Below, piece after piece: positions 22,201 to 33,433 of a DNA stretch of 64,000 nucleotides. Each line of letters starts with the position of its first letter. Position 1 is the first letter of the stretch. A model generated the notes under the pieces. The model was not told the origin of the DNA, did not search any database, and saw nothing but the letters and a program-made list of their open reading frames with translations. This DNA is from Aralia elata (taxonomy: Eukaryota > Streptophyta > Magnoliopsida > Apiales > Araliaceae). A program made the translations under genes and the position numbers. The stretch lies in contig CM068380.1 in the NCBI GenBank assembly GCA_034770075.1, positions 32,317,765 to 32,381,764 on the forward strand. The letters are read 5' to 3'.

Positions 22201-22644
22201 TTTTCCTTTTGAGACAAAATGTTTTTTTTTTATGTTTTTTTTTCTCAATTTTTTTCTTGCTCTCAATTTTTCAAATTTCCAATTCTTGATTTTGTCTTCA
22301 CATGATCCTGGAAACAAGATAAGCAGTTAAACAGTTCTAAATCATGAAATCAGTGCACATAGTCAACTCCACAACTAACCCAGTCAAGTAAACATGTATC
22401 TCACACTCAAGTACTCATGCAATACCAACTCAATCTAAATCAGTCAACTATGGGTCCTAACTTCATTATCATCTTTTATCAATTAATTCAGCATCAAACA
22501 AATTCTATCAATTAGCATCAATTTTCATTCTAAAACCAAAAACCTTTGAAAACTTGACCAAACACAAAAACTTTTGGAAAATTTAAGTCAACTCAGATTT
22601 CCAAACTTAGAACAAAAGCAAAACCTATTCTATATTAAACTAAA

Positions 22645-22700
22645 CCTAAACCTAAACCTAAACCTAAACCTAAACCTAAACCTAAACCTAAACCTAAACC
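22645..22700. repeat. (CCTAAA)n microsatellite, about nine copies
   Basis: The repeat unit is 6 bp, one C short of the plant telomere unit CCCTAAA. It lies in the non-coding region between pol and the 3' LTR of Athila-1 and is followed by a C-run. Confidence 0.9.
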
Positions 22701-22884
22701 CCTCCCCCACACTCAAACCTTACATTGTCCCCAATGTAAGATAATCATGCAAAAGACGAGCAAAATAATAAAAAAAAACAAATAAAGAAATAAAAAGGGA
22801 TAGAAAAGCAAATCTGATGTCTTGGGTTGCCTCCCAAGCAGCGCATTTGGTTAACGTCGTTAGCCCGACATCAATGCTCCTCAA

Positions 22885-23450
22885 TCATTCATAGCTCGGA
22901 TCCACTAGGTCTATCATCTCCACACTCTCCATTGAAAATCCTTCACGGAAAGGTTTCAGCCTATGTCCATTGACCTTGAAGACTTTCCCTGTCTTTGGAT
23001 TCTTTATATCTATAGCACCATGAGAGAACACTTTAGTAATAACAAATGGACCCTCCCACCGAGAGCGCAACTTACCTGGAAATAACTTCAGCCGCGAATT
23101 GAATAGGAGAGAACTTGTTGGCCAACGGTGAAATCTTTCCTCAAAATCTGCTTGTCATGGAAGGCCTTTGTTTTATTCTTGTATAGTCTAGAACTCTCAT
23201 AGGCTTCATTCCTCATCTCTTCTAATTCCTGCAACTGAAACTTCCTATGCATCCCCGCTTCATCCAAACTCATATTACATTGCTTGATCGCCCAAAAAGC
23301 TCTGTGTTCTAATTCCACGGGTAGATGACATGGCTTCCCAAAAACCAATCTGTACGGAGACATACCAATGGGGGTTTTGTATGCAGTTCTATACGCCCAC
23401 AATGCATCTTCTAACCGCAGACTCCAATCTTTTTCTGCGTGGCTTGACAA
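22885..23450 (-). pseudogene. Athila-1 integrase C-terminal region, frameshifted
   Basis: The C-terminal arm of the integrase lies in two frames. 23450-23088 has WSLRLEDALWAYRTAYKTP and GMSPYRLVFGKPCHLPVELE, the conserved part after the catalytic core. 23070-22885 has RSRWEGPFVITKVF and GKVFKVNGHRLKPF, the usual Athila pol ending, with a stop after DPSYE. The breaks against the core frame (near 23440) and between the two parts (near 23090) prevent a full-length integrase. Confidence 0.85.
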
Positions 23451-24402
23451 CCTTCTCCAAAATCGATTTCACTTCACGGTTGGATACTTCAGCTTGACCA
23501 TTGCTTTGCGGATGATAAGATGTAGAAATCTTATGCAAAACATTATATTTCCTGAAAAGTGCTGCTAGCATCCTGTTGCAAAAGTGAGTTCCTCTATCGC
23601 TGATGATAGCTCTAGGAGTTCCAAATCTGACAAATATATTAGTTTTGACAAAATCTGTAACAACTTTAGAATCATCAGTCCTGGTGGCTTTAGCTTCCAC
23701 CCATTTAGAAACATAGTCAACAGCCAAGAGAATGTAAACATTACCATGAGAAACAGGAAAAGGTCCCATAAAATCAATACCCCAAACATCAAAAATCTCA
23801 ACAATTAAAATGGGAGTTTGTGGCATTTGATTTCTATGTGATATGTTACCTGTTCGTTGACAATTCTCACATGATTTACAAAATAGATATGAGTCTTTAA
23901 AAATTGTTGGCCAATAAAAACAACTTTCTAAAACTTTATGAGCAGTCCGTTTGGGTCCAAAATGACCTCCACAAGCATAGGAATGGCAAAAATTTAGAAT
24001 AGACAATGTTTCGGTATTAGGCACACACCTACGGATTATTTGATCAGCACAAAATTTCCACAGATATGGATCATCCCAAACATAATGTCTAGCATCACTC
24101 CTAAGCTTATCCTTCTGGTTTTTAGAAAATTCATTGGGAATAAATGCACTTGCCAAATAATTAACAATATTCGCGTACCAAGGCAATTCCTCCTGAATAG
24201 AAAAGAGATGCTCATCTGGAAAGGAATCATGCAAAGGTAGTGCCTCCTCATCTCTCATCAATCGACTCAAGTGATCTGCTACCAAGTTATCTGCTCCCTT
24301 CTTATCCTTGATTTCCAAGTCAAATTCCTGCAACAGCAGAATCCATCTGATAATCCTGGGTTTAGAGTCCTTCTTGGTCAACAAATATCTAAGAGCTGCC
24401 AT
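23389..24402 (-). pseudogene. Athila-1 RNase H end and integrase zinc finger plus core
   Basis: This frame starts in the last part of RNase H (ALRYLLTKK, ADNLVADHLSR). The integrase HHCC zinc finger follows (H140, H147, C175, C178) and then the DDE core with D210 (WGIDFMGP), D269 (IISDRGTHF) and E305 (NGQAEVSNRE), with 35 residues between the last two as expected. Integrase cuts target DNA and joins the element ends. All catalytic residues are present, but the frame is lost near residue 315 before the C-terminal region. The family, order and strand match Athila-2. Confidence 0.88.
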
Positions 24403-24738
24403 GGTCAGAATAAACTACAACTTTAGTGCCAAGTAAATAAGATCGAAATTTATCTAAAGCAAAAAACAACAGATAAAAGTTCTTTTTCTGTTGTCGAGTA
24501 GTTAATCTGAGCTGCATTCAATGTTCTAGAGGCATAATAAATGGCATGGGACAACTTTGTCAACTCTTTGGCCCAAAACAGCTCCGACTGCATAATTGCT
24601 TGCATCACACATTAATTCAAAGGGAATATTCCAATTTGGCGGTTGAATCACGGGTGCGGAAGTCAATAGGCTTTTCAACATATCAAATGCCTTCTTGCAC
24701 GTTTCATCGAACTGGACTTCCACATCTTTTTGCAGCAA
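24403..24738 (-). pseudogene. Athila-1 RNase H N-terminal part, frameshifted
   Basis: The reading FDETCKKAFDMLKSLLTSAP and PFELMCDASNYAVGAVLGQR is the start of a gypsy RNase H domain, with the first acidic residue in CDAS. The frame is lost after QRVDKVV and a different frame resumes in the next coding block. RNase H would remove RNA template during reverse transcription. Confidence 0.8.
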
Positions 24739-25660
24739 ATTTACATAATGGCAGAGCTATTTTGGAGAAGTCTTTGATAAATCGCCGATAGAAACCTGCA
24801 TGTCCAAGAAAAGAGCGAATCTCCCGCACACTAGCAGGGTAAGGCAAAGCAGACACAATATCTATCTTAGCTTTATCAACCTCAAAACCTTTAGCTGACA
24901 CAACATGACCAAGCACTATACCCTGTTCTACCATAAAGTGACACTTTTCCCAATTAAGAACAAGGTTAGTTTCCAAACATCTATCTAGCACACGCGTTAG
25001 ATTTTCCAAGCACAAATCCAAAGAATCACCATGTACTGTGAAATCATCCATAAAGACCTCGATGCAACTTTCTAAAAGATCAGAAAAAATGCTTACCATG
25101 CATCGCTGGAAAGTACCTGGTGCATTACAAAGTCCAAACGACATCCTCCGGTATGCAAAAGTACCAAATGGACACGTGAATGTGGTCTTTTCCTGGTCTT
25201 CGGGTGCAATCACGATCTGATTATATCCTGAAAAACCATCTAGAAAGCAATAATAAGTATGCCCTGCTAATCGTTCTAGCATTTGATCAATAAAAGGAAG
25301 AGGAAAGTGATCTTTTCTGGTTACAGCATTTAGTTTCCTGTAGTCAATACACACTCTCCATCCTGTTTGTATCCGTGTGGGCACCAACTCATTATTGTCA
25401 TTCGTGATGACAGTTATTCCAGACTTCTTCGGAACTACCTGTACCGGACTCACCCACTGACTGTCGGAGATGGGGTAGATTATGCCTGCATCAAGCAATT
25501 TAATCACCTCTTTCTTGACTACCTCCATCATGGGTGGATTTAATCTTCGCTGTGCTTCTCTCGTGGGCTTTGCTCCATCATCCAAAAGAATCCTATGCAT
25601 GCACATCGCGGGGCTTATACCTTTGATATCTGCTATCGTCCAGCCAAACACTGTAAACAT
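24704..25660 (-). pseudogene. Athila-1 reverse transcriptase
   Basis: Residues about 30-270 form the fingers-palm region of a Ty3/gypsy reverse transcriptase: GWRVCIDYRKLNAVTRKDHF, FLDGFSGYNQI with D141, FGTFAYRRMSFGLCNAP, and the catalytic FMDD at 203-206. The connection region LPYPASVREIRSFLGHAGFY follows. All three catalytic aspartates are present. The domain is cut from the upstream gag-protease frame by one frameshift near 25650 and from RNase H by another near 24740. Confidence 0.88.
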
Positions 25661-27737
25661 GGTCCCTTAGGACTCTCAACAATTTCTCTTCCTGCACTTT
25701 GGTTAGATTGCTAGCAATAATCACAGGTAACGTTTCATTAGTCCCTAAATATGCATATTTTAAGTGAGCAGGTAGGGGTTTCAATTCTAAGATTGGAGCT
25801 TGCTCCACAGAAGGTAACTGTTTTTTATGAGAAACAGGCAATTGAATTGATTGAACTGCATACTTATCTGTGAATTTTGGCAACGAGTGCAATGCAGCCA
25901 CAACTTCCTTCAATTCCTGATTCTGATCAAATTCTTCCTCTTTATCCATGTCCAAGTTGTTAGCAATAGCCATCTCCAAGCTTTCCCTGTGGTCTTGTTC
26001 AAAAGATCCCTGCACTATAGAATCAATGATGTCAATGGCAAAAACATGATCAACATCACTAGGGTACCTCATGGCGTCATATATATTGAACTGAATTTTC
26101 TCTCCATCAAATTCCATGGTCAAGGTCCCATTGTGTACATCGATCATTGTCCTTGCTGTTTTCAAGAATGGTCGCCCTAACAAGATATGTGAAGGATTTG
26201 GAGATCTATCATCTTCCATATCTACAATGTAAAAATCTGCAGGAAATATTAGCTGATTAACCTGCACTAAGACATCTTCAATTACCCCTTGCGGATAAGT
26301 GTTAGTACGATCAGCAAGTTGAATGATAACACCAGTTTGTTTCAAAGGTCCTAGATTTAAAGAGGCAAATACAGACAATGGCATGACATTTATTGACGCT
26401 CCTAAATCTAACATGGCTTTCTCAAATCTGGTATTACCTATTCTGCAAGGGATTGTAAACATTCCTGGATCTTTATATTTAGGAGGCATTTTCCTTTGAA
26501 GCACTGCTGACACATTCTCTCCTACAGTGATTTTTTCATCATCTTTCAATTTTCTTTTGTTAGTACACAATTCTTTCAAAAACTTTGCATACCTGGGCAC
26601 TTGTTTGATGGCATCCAATAGAGGAATATTTACCTCTACCTTCCTGAAGGTTTCCAAAATTTCCCTTTCATTTTCCTCCTTCTTTGAAGTCTTGTGGGTT
26701 CTAGGTGGAAACGGCAATGGTGGAGTCTTAACTGGAGTAGATGGGGTAACAACTTCCCTCGGTGTCTCTATCTCATCACTAGCCTCCTCTTTTTCAATTT
26801 CCGTCACTGTTTTGGGTACTTCCAACTCCTTTCCACTCCTTAGTGTAATTGCACTAGCATTCTCCCTTGGATTGACAATTGTTTGGGAGGGCAACTTTCC
26901 AGAACCCTGAGCATCCAACCTCCCCACTGTGGTGGCAAGTTGACCTATCTGATTTCTCAAGTCTTGAACAGAATTTTTTGTTTCCTGCTGGAACTGCTGT
27001 GTCTGTGTCATGAATGCCTTGAACATGTCTTCCAAAGATGTTCCAGGATTTGCAGGAGCTGCCTGTCTAGGTTGATATTGAGGTTGAGTTGGTTGAGAGC
27101 CTTGTGGGAACCCTTGTTGTCTAACCGGATATACACCTTGCGCTGGTGGCCTATTTCCTCCATAACTCAAATTAGGATGATCCCTCCATCCTGGATTGTA
27201 AGCATTGGAGTACGGGTCATACTTCCGCTGTGGTTGTGCCTGATAGTTCCCCATCGCATTAGCTTGCTGTGTTATGTCTTCCTCTTGCAATGTTGGACAA
27301 GAATCGGTACTATGACCAGTCATTAAGCAAATCCCACAAACTTTTGCTGCTGGTGTATTTCCTGTAGCCATTTGTTTAACCAGCACAGTTAGATCAGAAA
27401 TTTGTTGTTCAAGGTTGCTCGTGGTCATCTCATTCACTCTTGCAGGTGCATGGTTATTCCTTGTCCCATACTGCTGAGAATTAGCAGCCATATTTGCAAT
27501 TAGAGTCCTTGCAGCCTCCGGTGTCTTATCCACTAGTGCTCCTCCACTTGCAGCATCGATCATACTCCGATCCATTGGTAATAGTCCCTCATAAAAGTAC
27601 TGAATCAGGTGTTGATCGTCTATTTGATGGGGAGGGAGGACAACTGGAATACAGTTTTTTAAATCTTTCCCAATACTCATACAGTGTCTCTCCGTTGAAC
27701 TGTCGAATGCCGCATATCTCCTTTCTGATGTTGGCAA
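25593..27737 (-). pseudogene. Athila-1 gag C-terminal half, zinc knuckle and protease
   Basis: After roughly 35 out-of-frame residues the frame joins gag at HQIDDQHLIQYFYEGLLP. It contains a CX2CX4HX4C zinc knuckle (C134, C137, H142, C147), a Pro/Gln-rich linker, and a retropepsin-type aspartic protease with DLGAS at 444-448 and ILLGRPFLKTAR as the second conserved strand. The knuckle would bind element RNA and the protease would cut the polyprotein. The frame is lost near its end just before the reverse transcriptase. Confidence 0.88.
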
Positions 27738-28305
27738 CTCTTGAAGCAGGAAAGTACTTCTCCAAGAATAGCCTTTTCATGTCATTCCATGACTGTATTG
27801 ACCCTGAAGGAAGATAGTACAACCAGTCCTTCGCTAGATCTCCCAGTGAGAATGGAAATGCCCTTAGCTTGATTTGATCCTCTGTTATTCCATGTGGCTT
27901 CATGGTGGAACACACCACATGGAATTCCTTCAAGTGCTTGTATGGATCTTCACCTGTGAGACCACGAAAAGTAGGCAAAAGATGAATTAGTCCCGATTTA
28001 AGTTCAAAAGCAGCAGCAGTTAAAGTAGGATATTCAATGCACAAGGGTTGTTGATTAAGATTGGGAGTGGCTAATTCTTTGAGTGTTCTGTTGTTATTTG
28101 GCACCGCCATTTCTTCTTCCTTCTCTGAATCGGTGGATGATGTATTTGACAGTAACTCAAGTGCTATGTTGAGTCCCGGTGATGGAATTTCGTCTGACTC
28201 TGCAGTGATGCCTCGAGCTTGACGAGCTTCTTTCCTTAGCCTGCGTGCAGTTTTCTCAATTTCTGGATCAAAATTCAAATCACCGGATTGAGAGGATCGT
28301 GTCAT
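27589..28305 (-). pseudogene. Athila-1 gag N-terminal half
   Basis: It begins with MTRSSQSGDLNFDPEIEKT, 66 bp downstream of the primer binding site on the sense strand. The retrotransposon gag signature LKEFHVVCSTMKPHGI, WLYYLPSGSI and YEYWERFKKL follows, the capsid-like domain. The frame shifts near 27640 in a G/C-rich homopolymer stretch. The next frame carries the rest of gag. Confidence 0.85.
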
Positions 28306-28370
28306 AAACTACAATAATGAACAAAAATAAAATAAAATAAAATGAAGAATAAATAAAGATAAATAACACT

Positions 28371-28393
28371 TCCCCGGCAACGGCGCCAAAATT
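28371..28393 (-). promoter_or_regulatory. Primer binding site of Athila-1 (tRNA-Asp)
   Basis: On the minus strand TGGCGCCGTTGCCGGGGA follows the 5' LTR after a 5-bp gap (aattt). It is the exact complement of the 3' end of plant tRNA-Asp including CCA, as I recall that tRNA. Confidence 0.9.
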
Positions 28394-29808
28394 TGGGAGC
28401 TGTCGTTTTACACTCCAAAATTAATACCTTACTAACACTCTACTAGCACAAAACTTAGTATAATGACAAGCAAGGATCGATCCCACAGAGAAGTGAATTA
28501 ATCTTTTACTTATTCTAGCATTCCTATTATTTCTATTAATGAGGGGTTTTTGAGTTTGATTCACTAAACTAACAAAAGTAATTAAGAATGATCAATGAAT
28601 AAAAAGCTTCAGTTCTTCAGTTCAGTATCACCTTATCACAATTATGGGAAAATCAAGTTTAACAATATTTATCCTTCAATGAGACTAATAACCCTAGATA
28701 ATCGCAATCGCTAATTATCCGCAATTCTCCTTATGTGTAAATCTAATGTGACAATCGCCTCAAGAGACTCTAACTATCATATAACCTAGAACTATCAGTC
28801 TAGATTTAATATAACAGCAGCATAAAGAATGAGAGAATTAGGTTATTCCAAGCAACAATTGCACAATCAGGAATTATTTAACTTGCCTTCTAATAATCTT
28901 AATAATATCCAAAAGCTTGTCCACAATCAGATACTATCAATTGCTACCTATGATCAGACATAATATCGTTTACTTAATACTATATCTTAATCTAGCAGAT
29001 GGTATCAATCAAATTAATTCAATTGGCCAGATCAAATCAAAAGATTGAATAACATATAATCAATTAAAACAGATTATCAGAATAAACCTCATGCAAGAAG
29101 GAATAAATAAATAAAACCTGATTAAACCATTAATTATGAAAAAGATTCAACATCCCTTAGAACTGAAAGTAAGGGTTTAGCCTGACATGCCTTCAATCTC
29201 CTCCTATTAGAGTTACAATTGTAGTTGCCAAGATCTCTAGCTCTAGAATAATAATATCATAAATCATAAAAGTCTCTAAGTTTTTATACTTAGGGTTTCC
29301 TTCTCACTATCTGATCAATATAGACTAGAATCCTTTTCAGAATTGGCTTCCTTTTCCTCCTTCAGCTAGCCTTTAGCATCAAAATTCGTGACCTAGCGCC
29401 ACTGGCGCTGTCCCAAGCGCTTCTAGCGCTGCTATGCAGTATGCTTGATCAAAGCCTAGCGCTTCTAGCGCTGTCTTGAGCGCTGTTGGCGCTGTCTTGC
29501 AGTTTGTTGTGGCATGGTGTAGCGCTGCTGGCGCTATGTAAGCGCTTCTAGCGCTGGTTTGGGCGCTAATGGCGCTAGGGTGCAGCAAGTGGAGCGCTTC
29601 TAGCGCTGGTCCTAGCGCTTCTGGCGCTAGGTTATGTCCCAGTAATTACAAAAATGCCATTTTAAGCCCCAATTTTCCATCTTTTTCCATCTTTGACCCT
29701 GAATTCTCCTGAAATCAATAAATAACCTAATAAGTGCATATACACAATAAAACATGCAATAAACTAGATATAAAGGAATAAAAATAAATGAATAATATGC
29801 ACTTATCA
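28394..29808 (-). repeat. 5' LTR of Athila-1, intact
   Basis: The LTR is 1,415 bp, with plus-strand ends tgggagctg...cacttatca. It contains the RGCGCY palindrome array at about 29389-29633 and preserves the uninterrupted CACTA target site near 29287-29290. The short frames here are not genes. Confidence 0.93.
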
Positions 29809-30340
29809 AACTCTACGTCCTACCGAGGTAACTCTACGTCCTGCCAAGGCAACTCTATTTCCTGCTGAGTTTTACTCTACATTTTTCTAGCAAACCCTGT
29901 GATTGCATACTTGGCTCTGCGATGTTGACTGACTACTCTACGATCTTTCACTTAGTCAGTGCAATGGTCTACGATCAGTCTGGCCCTTGTTTGTACATAT
30001 TACAGTACATAAGATCAACCTAACAAGTTTGATCTTCTTCTATTCTATTCTAAGTCCTTGTACATCATATTCATTTTAAGGACTTTACAAAGCCTAATAA
30101 GCATGCTTTGATCAGATAGATATTCATTTAGCTTGGATCAACGTAACATATTTGATCTTCTAAGTCCTTGTACATATATTTCATTTAAGGACTTTACAAG
30201 GCTTTAACAATATGAATGTTTTTCTTATCATTTTGTCATCAATCAAATCACATATAATGAGTAAAGGTAATCAGATGCAGATCCTATAACATTCCCCCCT
30301 TATGATAATGGGTTGGATGATTGCATGCAGATTCCCAACA

Positions 30341-31158
30341 TCTTGTATAAAACGCCGATAGTACCCTGCTAAATCGAGAAAACTTCTTACTTATGTGGGA
30401 GTGGTTGGTTGTTCCCAATTCACAACCGTCTCCATCTTTGCTGGATCCACAGCTATTCCATTCTTGTCAATTACATGACCCAAGAACTAGACTCGTTCCA
30501 ACAAGAACTCACACTTGGAAAACTTTGCGTAAAGTTGTTCCTTTCATAATATCTCCAATACGCTTCTTTAGTGTTCAACATGTTCCTCCTTTGTTTTCGA
30601 GTATACTAAAATATCATCGATGAACACTACGACATATTTATCTAAGCATGGTTTAAACACTCAGTTCATCAAGTCCATGAATGCTGCTGGTGCATTCGTC
30701 AATCCAAAGGACATCACAAGAAACTCATAATGTCCATAGCGTGTCCTAAACGCTCTCTTTCGCACATCTTCTTTTCTTACCTTTAATTGATGATAACCTG
30801 ATCGTAGGTCGATCTTTGAAAAGTGTTTGGCCCCTTTCAGCTGGTCAAACAAATCATCAATTCTTGGTAAAGGATATTTGCTCTTTATGGTTAATTTATT
30901 TAATTCTCTATAGTCAACACATAACCTCAACGTTCCATCCTTCTTCTTTACAAACAACACCGGTGCTCCCCAAGGGGAAACACTGGGTTGTATGTATTTC
31001 TTGTCTAAGAGTTCCTGTAACTGCACAAATAACTCCTTCAACTCCACTGGTGCCATCCTGTATGGTGCCTTCGAAACCGGCGCCGTACCAGGTGCAAGAT
31101 CGATAACAAACTCGATCTCCCTCTCCGGAGGTAGACCTAGTAAGTCATCTGGAAACAC
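30341..31158 (-). pseudogene. Tekay-like gypsy reverse transcriptase fragment
   Basis: 31158-30661 reads PPEREIEFVIDLAPGT, LRLCVDYRELNKLTIKSKYP, FSKIDLRSGYHQL and FLVMSFGLTNAPAAFMDLMN, a chromovirus-type reverse transcriptase. The homology continues past a stop through VFIDDILVYS (catalytic FIDD) and FLDLAGYYRRFIQD, with further stops, until the copia LTR at 30340 cuts the gene. It is the old host sequence of the nest. The equivalent of RNase H and integrase must lie beyond the left edge. Confidence 0.85.
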
Positions 31159-31209
31159 ATCCTAAAATTCTCTTACTACAAGTATTTGATCTAGTTTTAC
31201 TCCTTCCTT

Positions 31210-32100
31210 TCAAGTATCTACTATATATGCCAAATAACCTGCACAACCCTTCCTAAGAAATCTTTCTGCTTGCATTACTGTCAGACATCGAGATCGCTTA
31301 GGTGAATAACCACCGTTGAACACTACCTTTGACTTCGATGCAGTCAACAGGTTTACACGCTTCCGATGGCAGTCAATCATTGCATTATGATTAACCAACC
31401 AGTCCATGCCTAAGATTATATCGAATTCCCCTAGCTGTATAGGGAAGAGGTTCACAAGAAACTTTTGTCCCTTAATCTCTACGTTACAATCTTTATATAC
31501 AGTTTTAACGGAAATTATCTCTCGATTTGCAATTTCTACATTGAAAGGTATGTCTAAGTCTTCGCATGGCATATTCAAGTTTTTAGCAAAGCTATTAGAC
31601 ACGAATGAACAAGTAGCAGCAGAGTCGAATAACACATATGCATTTAAAGTGTCGATAGGGATGATACCTGTCACCACGTCCTGTGAAGCAACAACATCCC
31701 TCATCGTCATATTAAATGTTCTGGCAGTTGGATGACTCTGACCTCTAGCTCCTGCAACTGTTGGTTTGAGGGTGTTGTTTGTGGTTTGATTTCCTCCCCC
31801 GGTTTGGTTCCTATTCCTTGGACAATTTCTAGATATGTGACCCGTTGCGCTACAATTATAACACTTATAATTCTGATTGCCCTGATTGGTATTATTATTA
31901 CTCTTCTTGGAACAATCAGTGGAATAATGTCCCTCCTGACCACAGTTGTAATAGGTAACCACCTTCCTACGACATACTCCCAAATGGTTCTTTCCACATG
32001 TGACATAACGTTCCACATTGTTATTATTGTTTCTGTTGGTGGTGTTGTTGTTATTGTAATTATTCCCCTTTTTTCCAAAGTTAGTAGAAAAAGTGGTATC
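31210..32100 (-). pseudogene. Tekay-like gag zinc knuckles and protease
   Basis: An Asn-rich segment precedes two CCHC knuckles. The first has lost its first cysteine (YYNCGQEGHYSTDC). The second is intact (CYNCSATGHISRNC). The protease follows, with VLFDSAATCSFVS and FDIILGMDWL, typical of Tekay/Reina chromoviruses, and then a stop before the reverse transcriptase linker. The first nine residues of the apparent frame come from the inserted copia LTR, so gag is truncated at 32100. Confidence 0.85.
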
Positions 32101-33428
32101 TGTTAGGTTTGTATATAACGCAAACATGCAATCAAATTACATAAATAGGGCAGAAGCGTGATAAAACGGATTTTAAAATTTTAATACAAACCATCACCAT
32201 GATCTATCCTTGTGTTCAATTATCAATTAAACGAAAGAGAAAGAGAATAAGAATTATGCCCTCGTAGATCAAAGCTTCCTCGGGTACAAGTTCAACTCCT
32301 AGTCCTTCGTGTTCTCCTCGAATTCCACCGATGAGATTCCTTCCTTTGATCAACGTTAGCCACCCAAGTGTTTGGCCTCTAGAGGTGATCCACCAAGAAA
32401 GAATAGGTATTCAAGAAGTTGGGTATTGGCAAAACCCTAGTTTATATCTCTATAGAAATTGCAAGTACTCTCCACAATCTAATGCAAGAGTGTGTAACCC
32501 TAATCTATGATAAGACTCCTCTTATTTATAGATGTAGGAATAACCCTTCCCTAAACTATTTAGGATTAGGGTTTCTATTATAATTAAACTCCTTTAATTA
32601 ATTATGTTCCTAATCCAATTAAGAATTCACGAGAGAGTACTTCTATTAATTAATTCTCAATCCCTATTAGGAATTAAATAATAGTAATAGTAATAATAAT
32701 AATAATAATAAGACTCCTCTTATTAATTTATATTTAATATTTCCAAAATATTAAATAATAAATATTAAGCTATTTAATTTATTTGATCTCTATAGATTAA
32801 ATTAAATACACTTAACTTATTATTACAATTATGTCATTTACTTCTTAAATAAATATTTTGCTTTTGCGGTGTGACCCTTTAGGTTCTCCATATTAAACCG
32901 GTTGTGAATAAATCAATTAGAACAATTCTAATCTTATTTAAATAAATAAATTAAACTATTTAATTCATTTAAATAAATAATATTTATTCTACAATAAGGG
33001 TAAGCCCGCTTAGCGATCAACGACATTCCAGATAATATAGATTTCAACATTAATCATAAAAGAACCTTTCAGTGAATAGTTACCGTACAATTCAATCCTT
33101 CTACCATTCAATGTCCCAATTAAATATAAGACATGGATTTACTGTCAAGTCTTATTTTATTTAATTATATGTATTTCGATTCCCAAATGCACAACTCTAA
33201 ATAATGTATATTAGAAACTCCTTTCTAATTTCATTCTGCCTTGGCCAAGGACTACTGAGTTGTCATTTATCGAATCACATAGGACATTCACGTCTTTTAC
33301 TAGACGTGGTAGATTCTTTGTTGATCATTCACCTATCTCCATGTACAACTTATTATACCCAATCATACCCTTTGATATACCCTAAAGGTCTTAAGGGACA
33401 TGTCAAAGTATAACTCATCATACACAAG

Positions 33429-33433
33429 ATACT
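33429..33433. other. Target-site duplication of Athila-2 (atact)
   Basis: atact is repeated at 47764-47768 on the far side of the element. Confidence 0.92.

Larger units (their letters stand above)
6212..29808 (-). mobile_element. Athila-like Ty3/gypsy element (Athila-1), hosting a CACTA element
   Basis: Excluding the CACTA and its 3-bp duplication the element is about 9.54 kb: LTR, primer site, gag-protease-RT-RNase H-integrase, a non-coding stretch of about 1.2 kb, polypurine tract, LTR. Coding order on the minus strand, the tRNA-Asp primer site and the FMDD reverse transcriptase fit the Athila lineage. There is no env-like frame. The two LTRs differ by eye at only three substitutions and one 1-nt indel, yet the coding region has several frameshifts, so this copy is not autonomous. 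Confidence 0.9.
3672..30340 (-). mobile_element. Ty1/copia 5' LTR (SIRE/Maximus-like), split by nested insertions
   Basis: The LTR occupies 3672-6211 and 29814-30340, about 3.07 kb in total, with Athila-1 and its CACTA element between. Its ends are inverted repeats TGTTGG...CCAACA. The primer binding site adjoins the left end, so the coding region lay to the left. On the right the LTR abuts a gypsy pol frame at 30341. The next 5 bp, tcttg (30341-30345), are one copy of the target-site duplication; the other is outside the window. SIRE/Maximus placement is tentative: it rests on remembered motifs (a gatgacaaaatgataag-type stretch at about 30214-30235 on the minus strand and gggggttgaatag near 3705). 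Confidence 0.65.

Noticed and set aside
22645..22700. Telomere or interstitial telomeric repeat
   Set aside because: The unit is CCTAAA rather than the plant CCCTAAA, only about nine copies, and it sits inside a retrotransposon.
21689..22884. Env-like gene expected in some Athila elements
   Set aside because: Only about 1.2 kb of non-coding DNA lies between integrase and the LTR, with no membrane-protein frame. The same is true of Athila-2.
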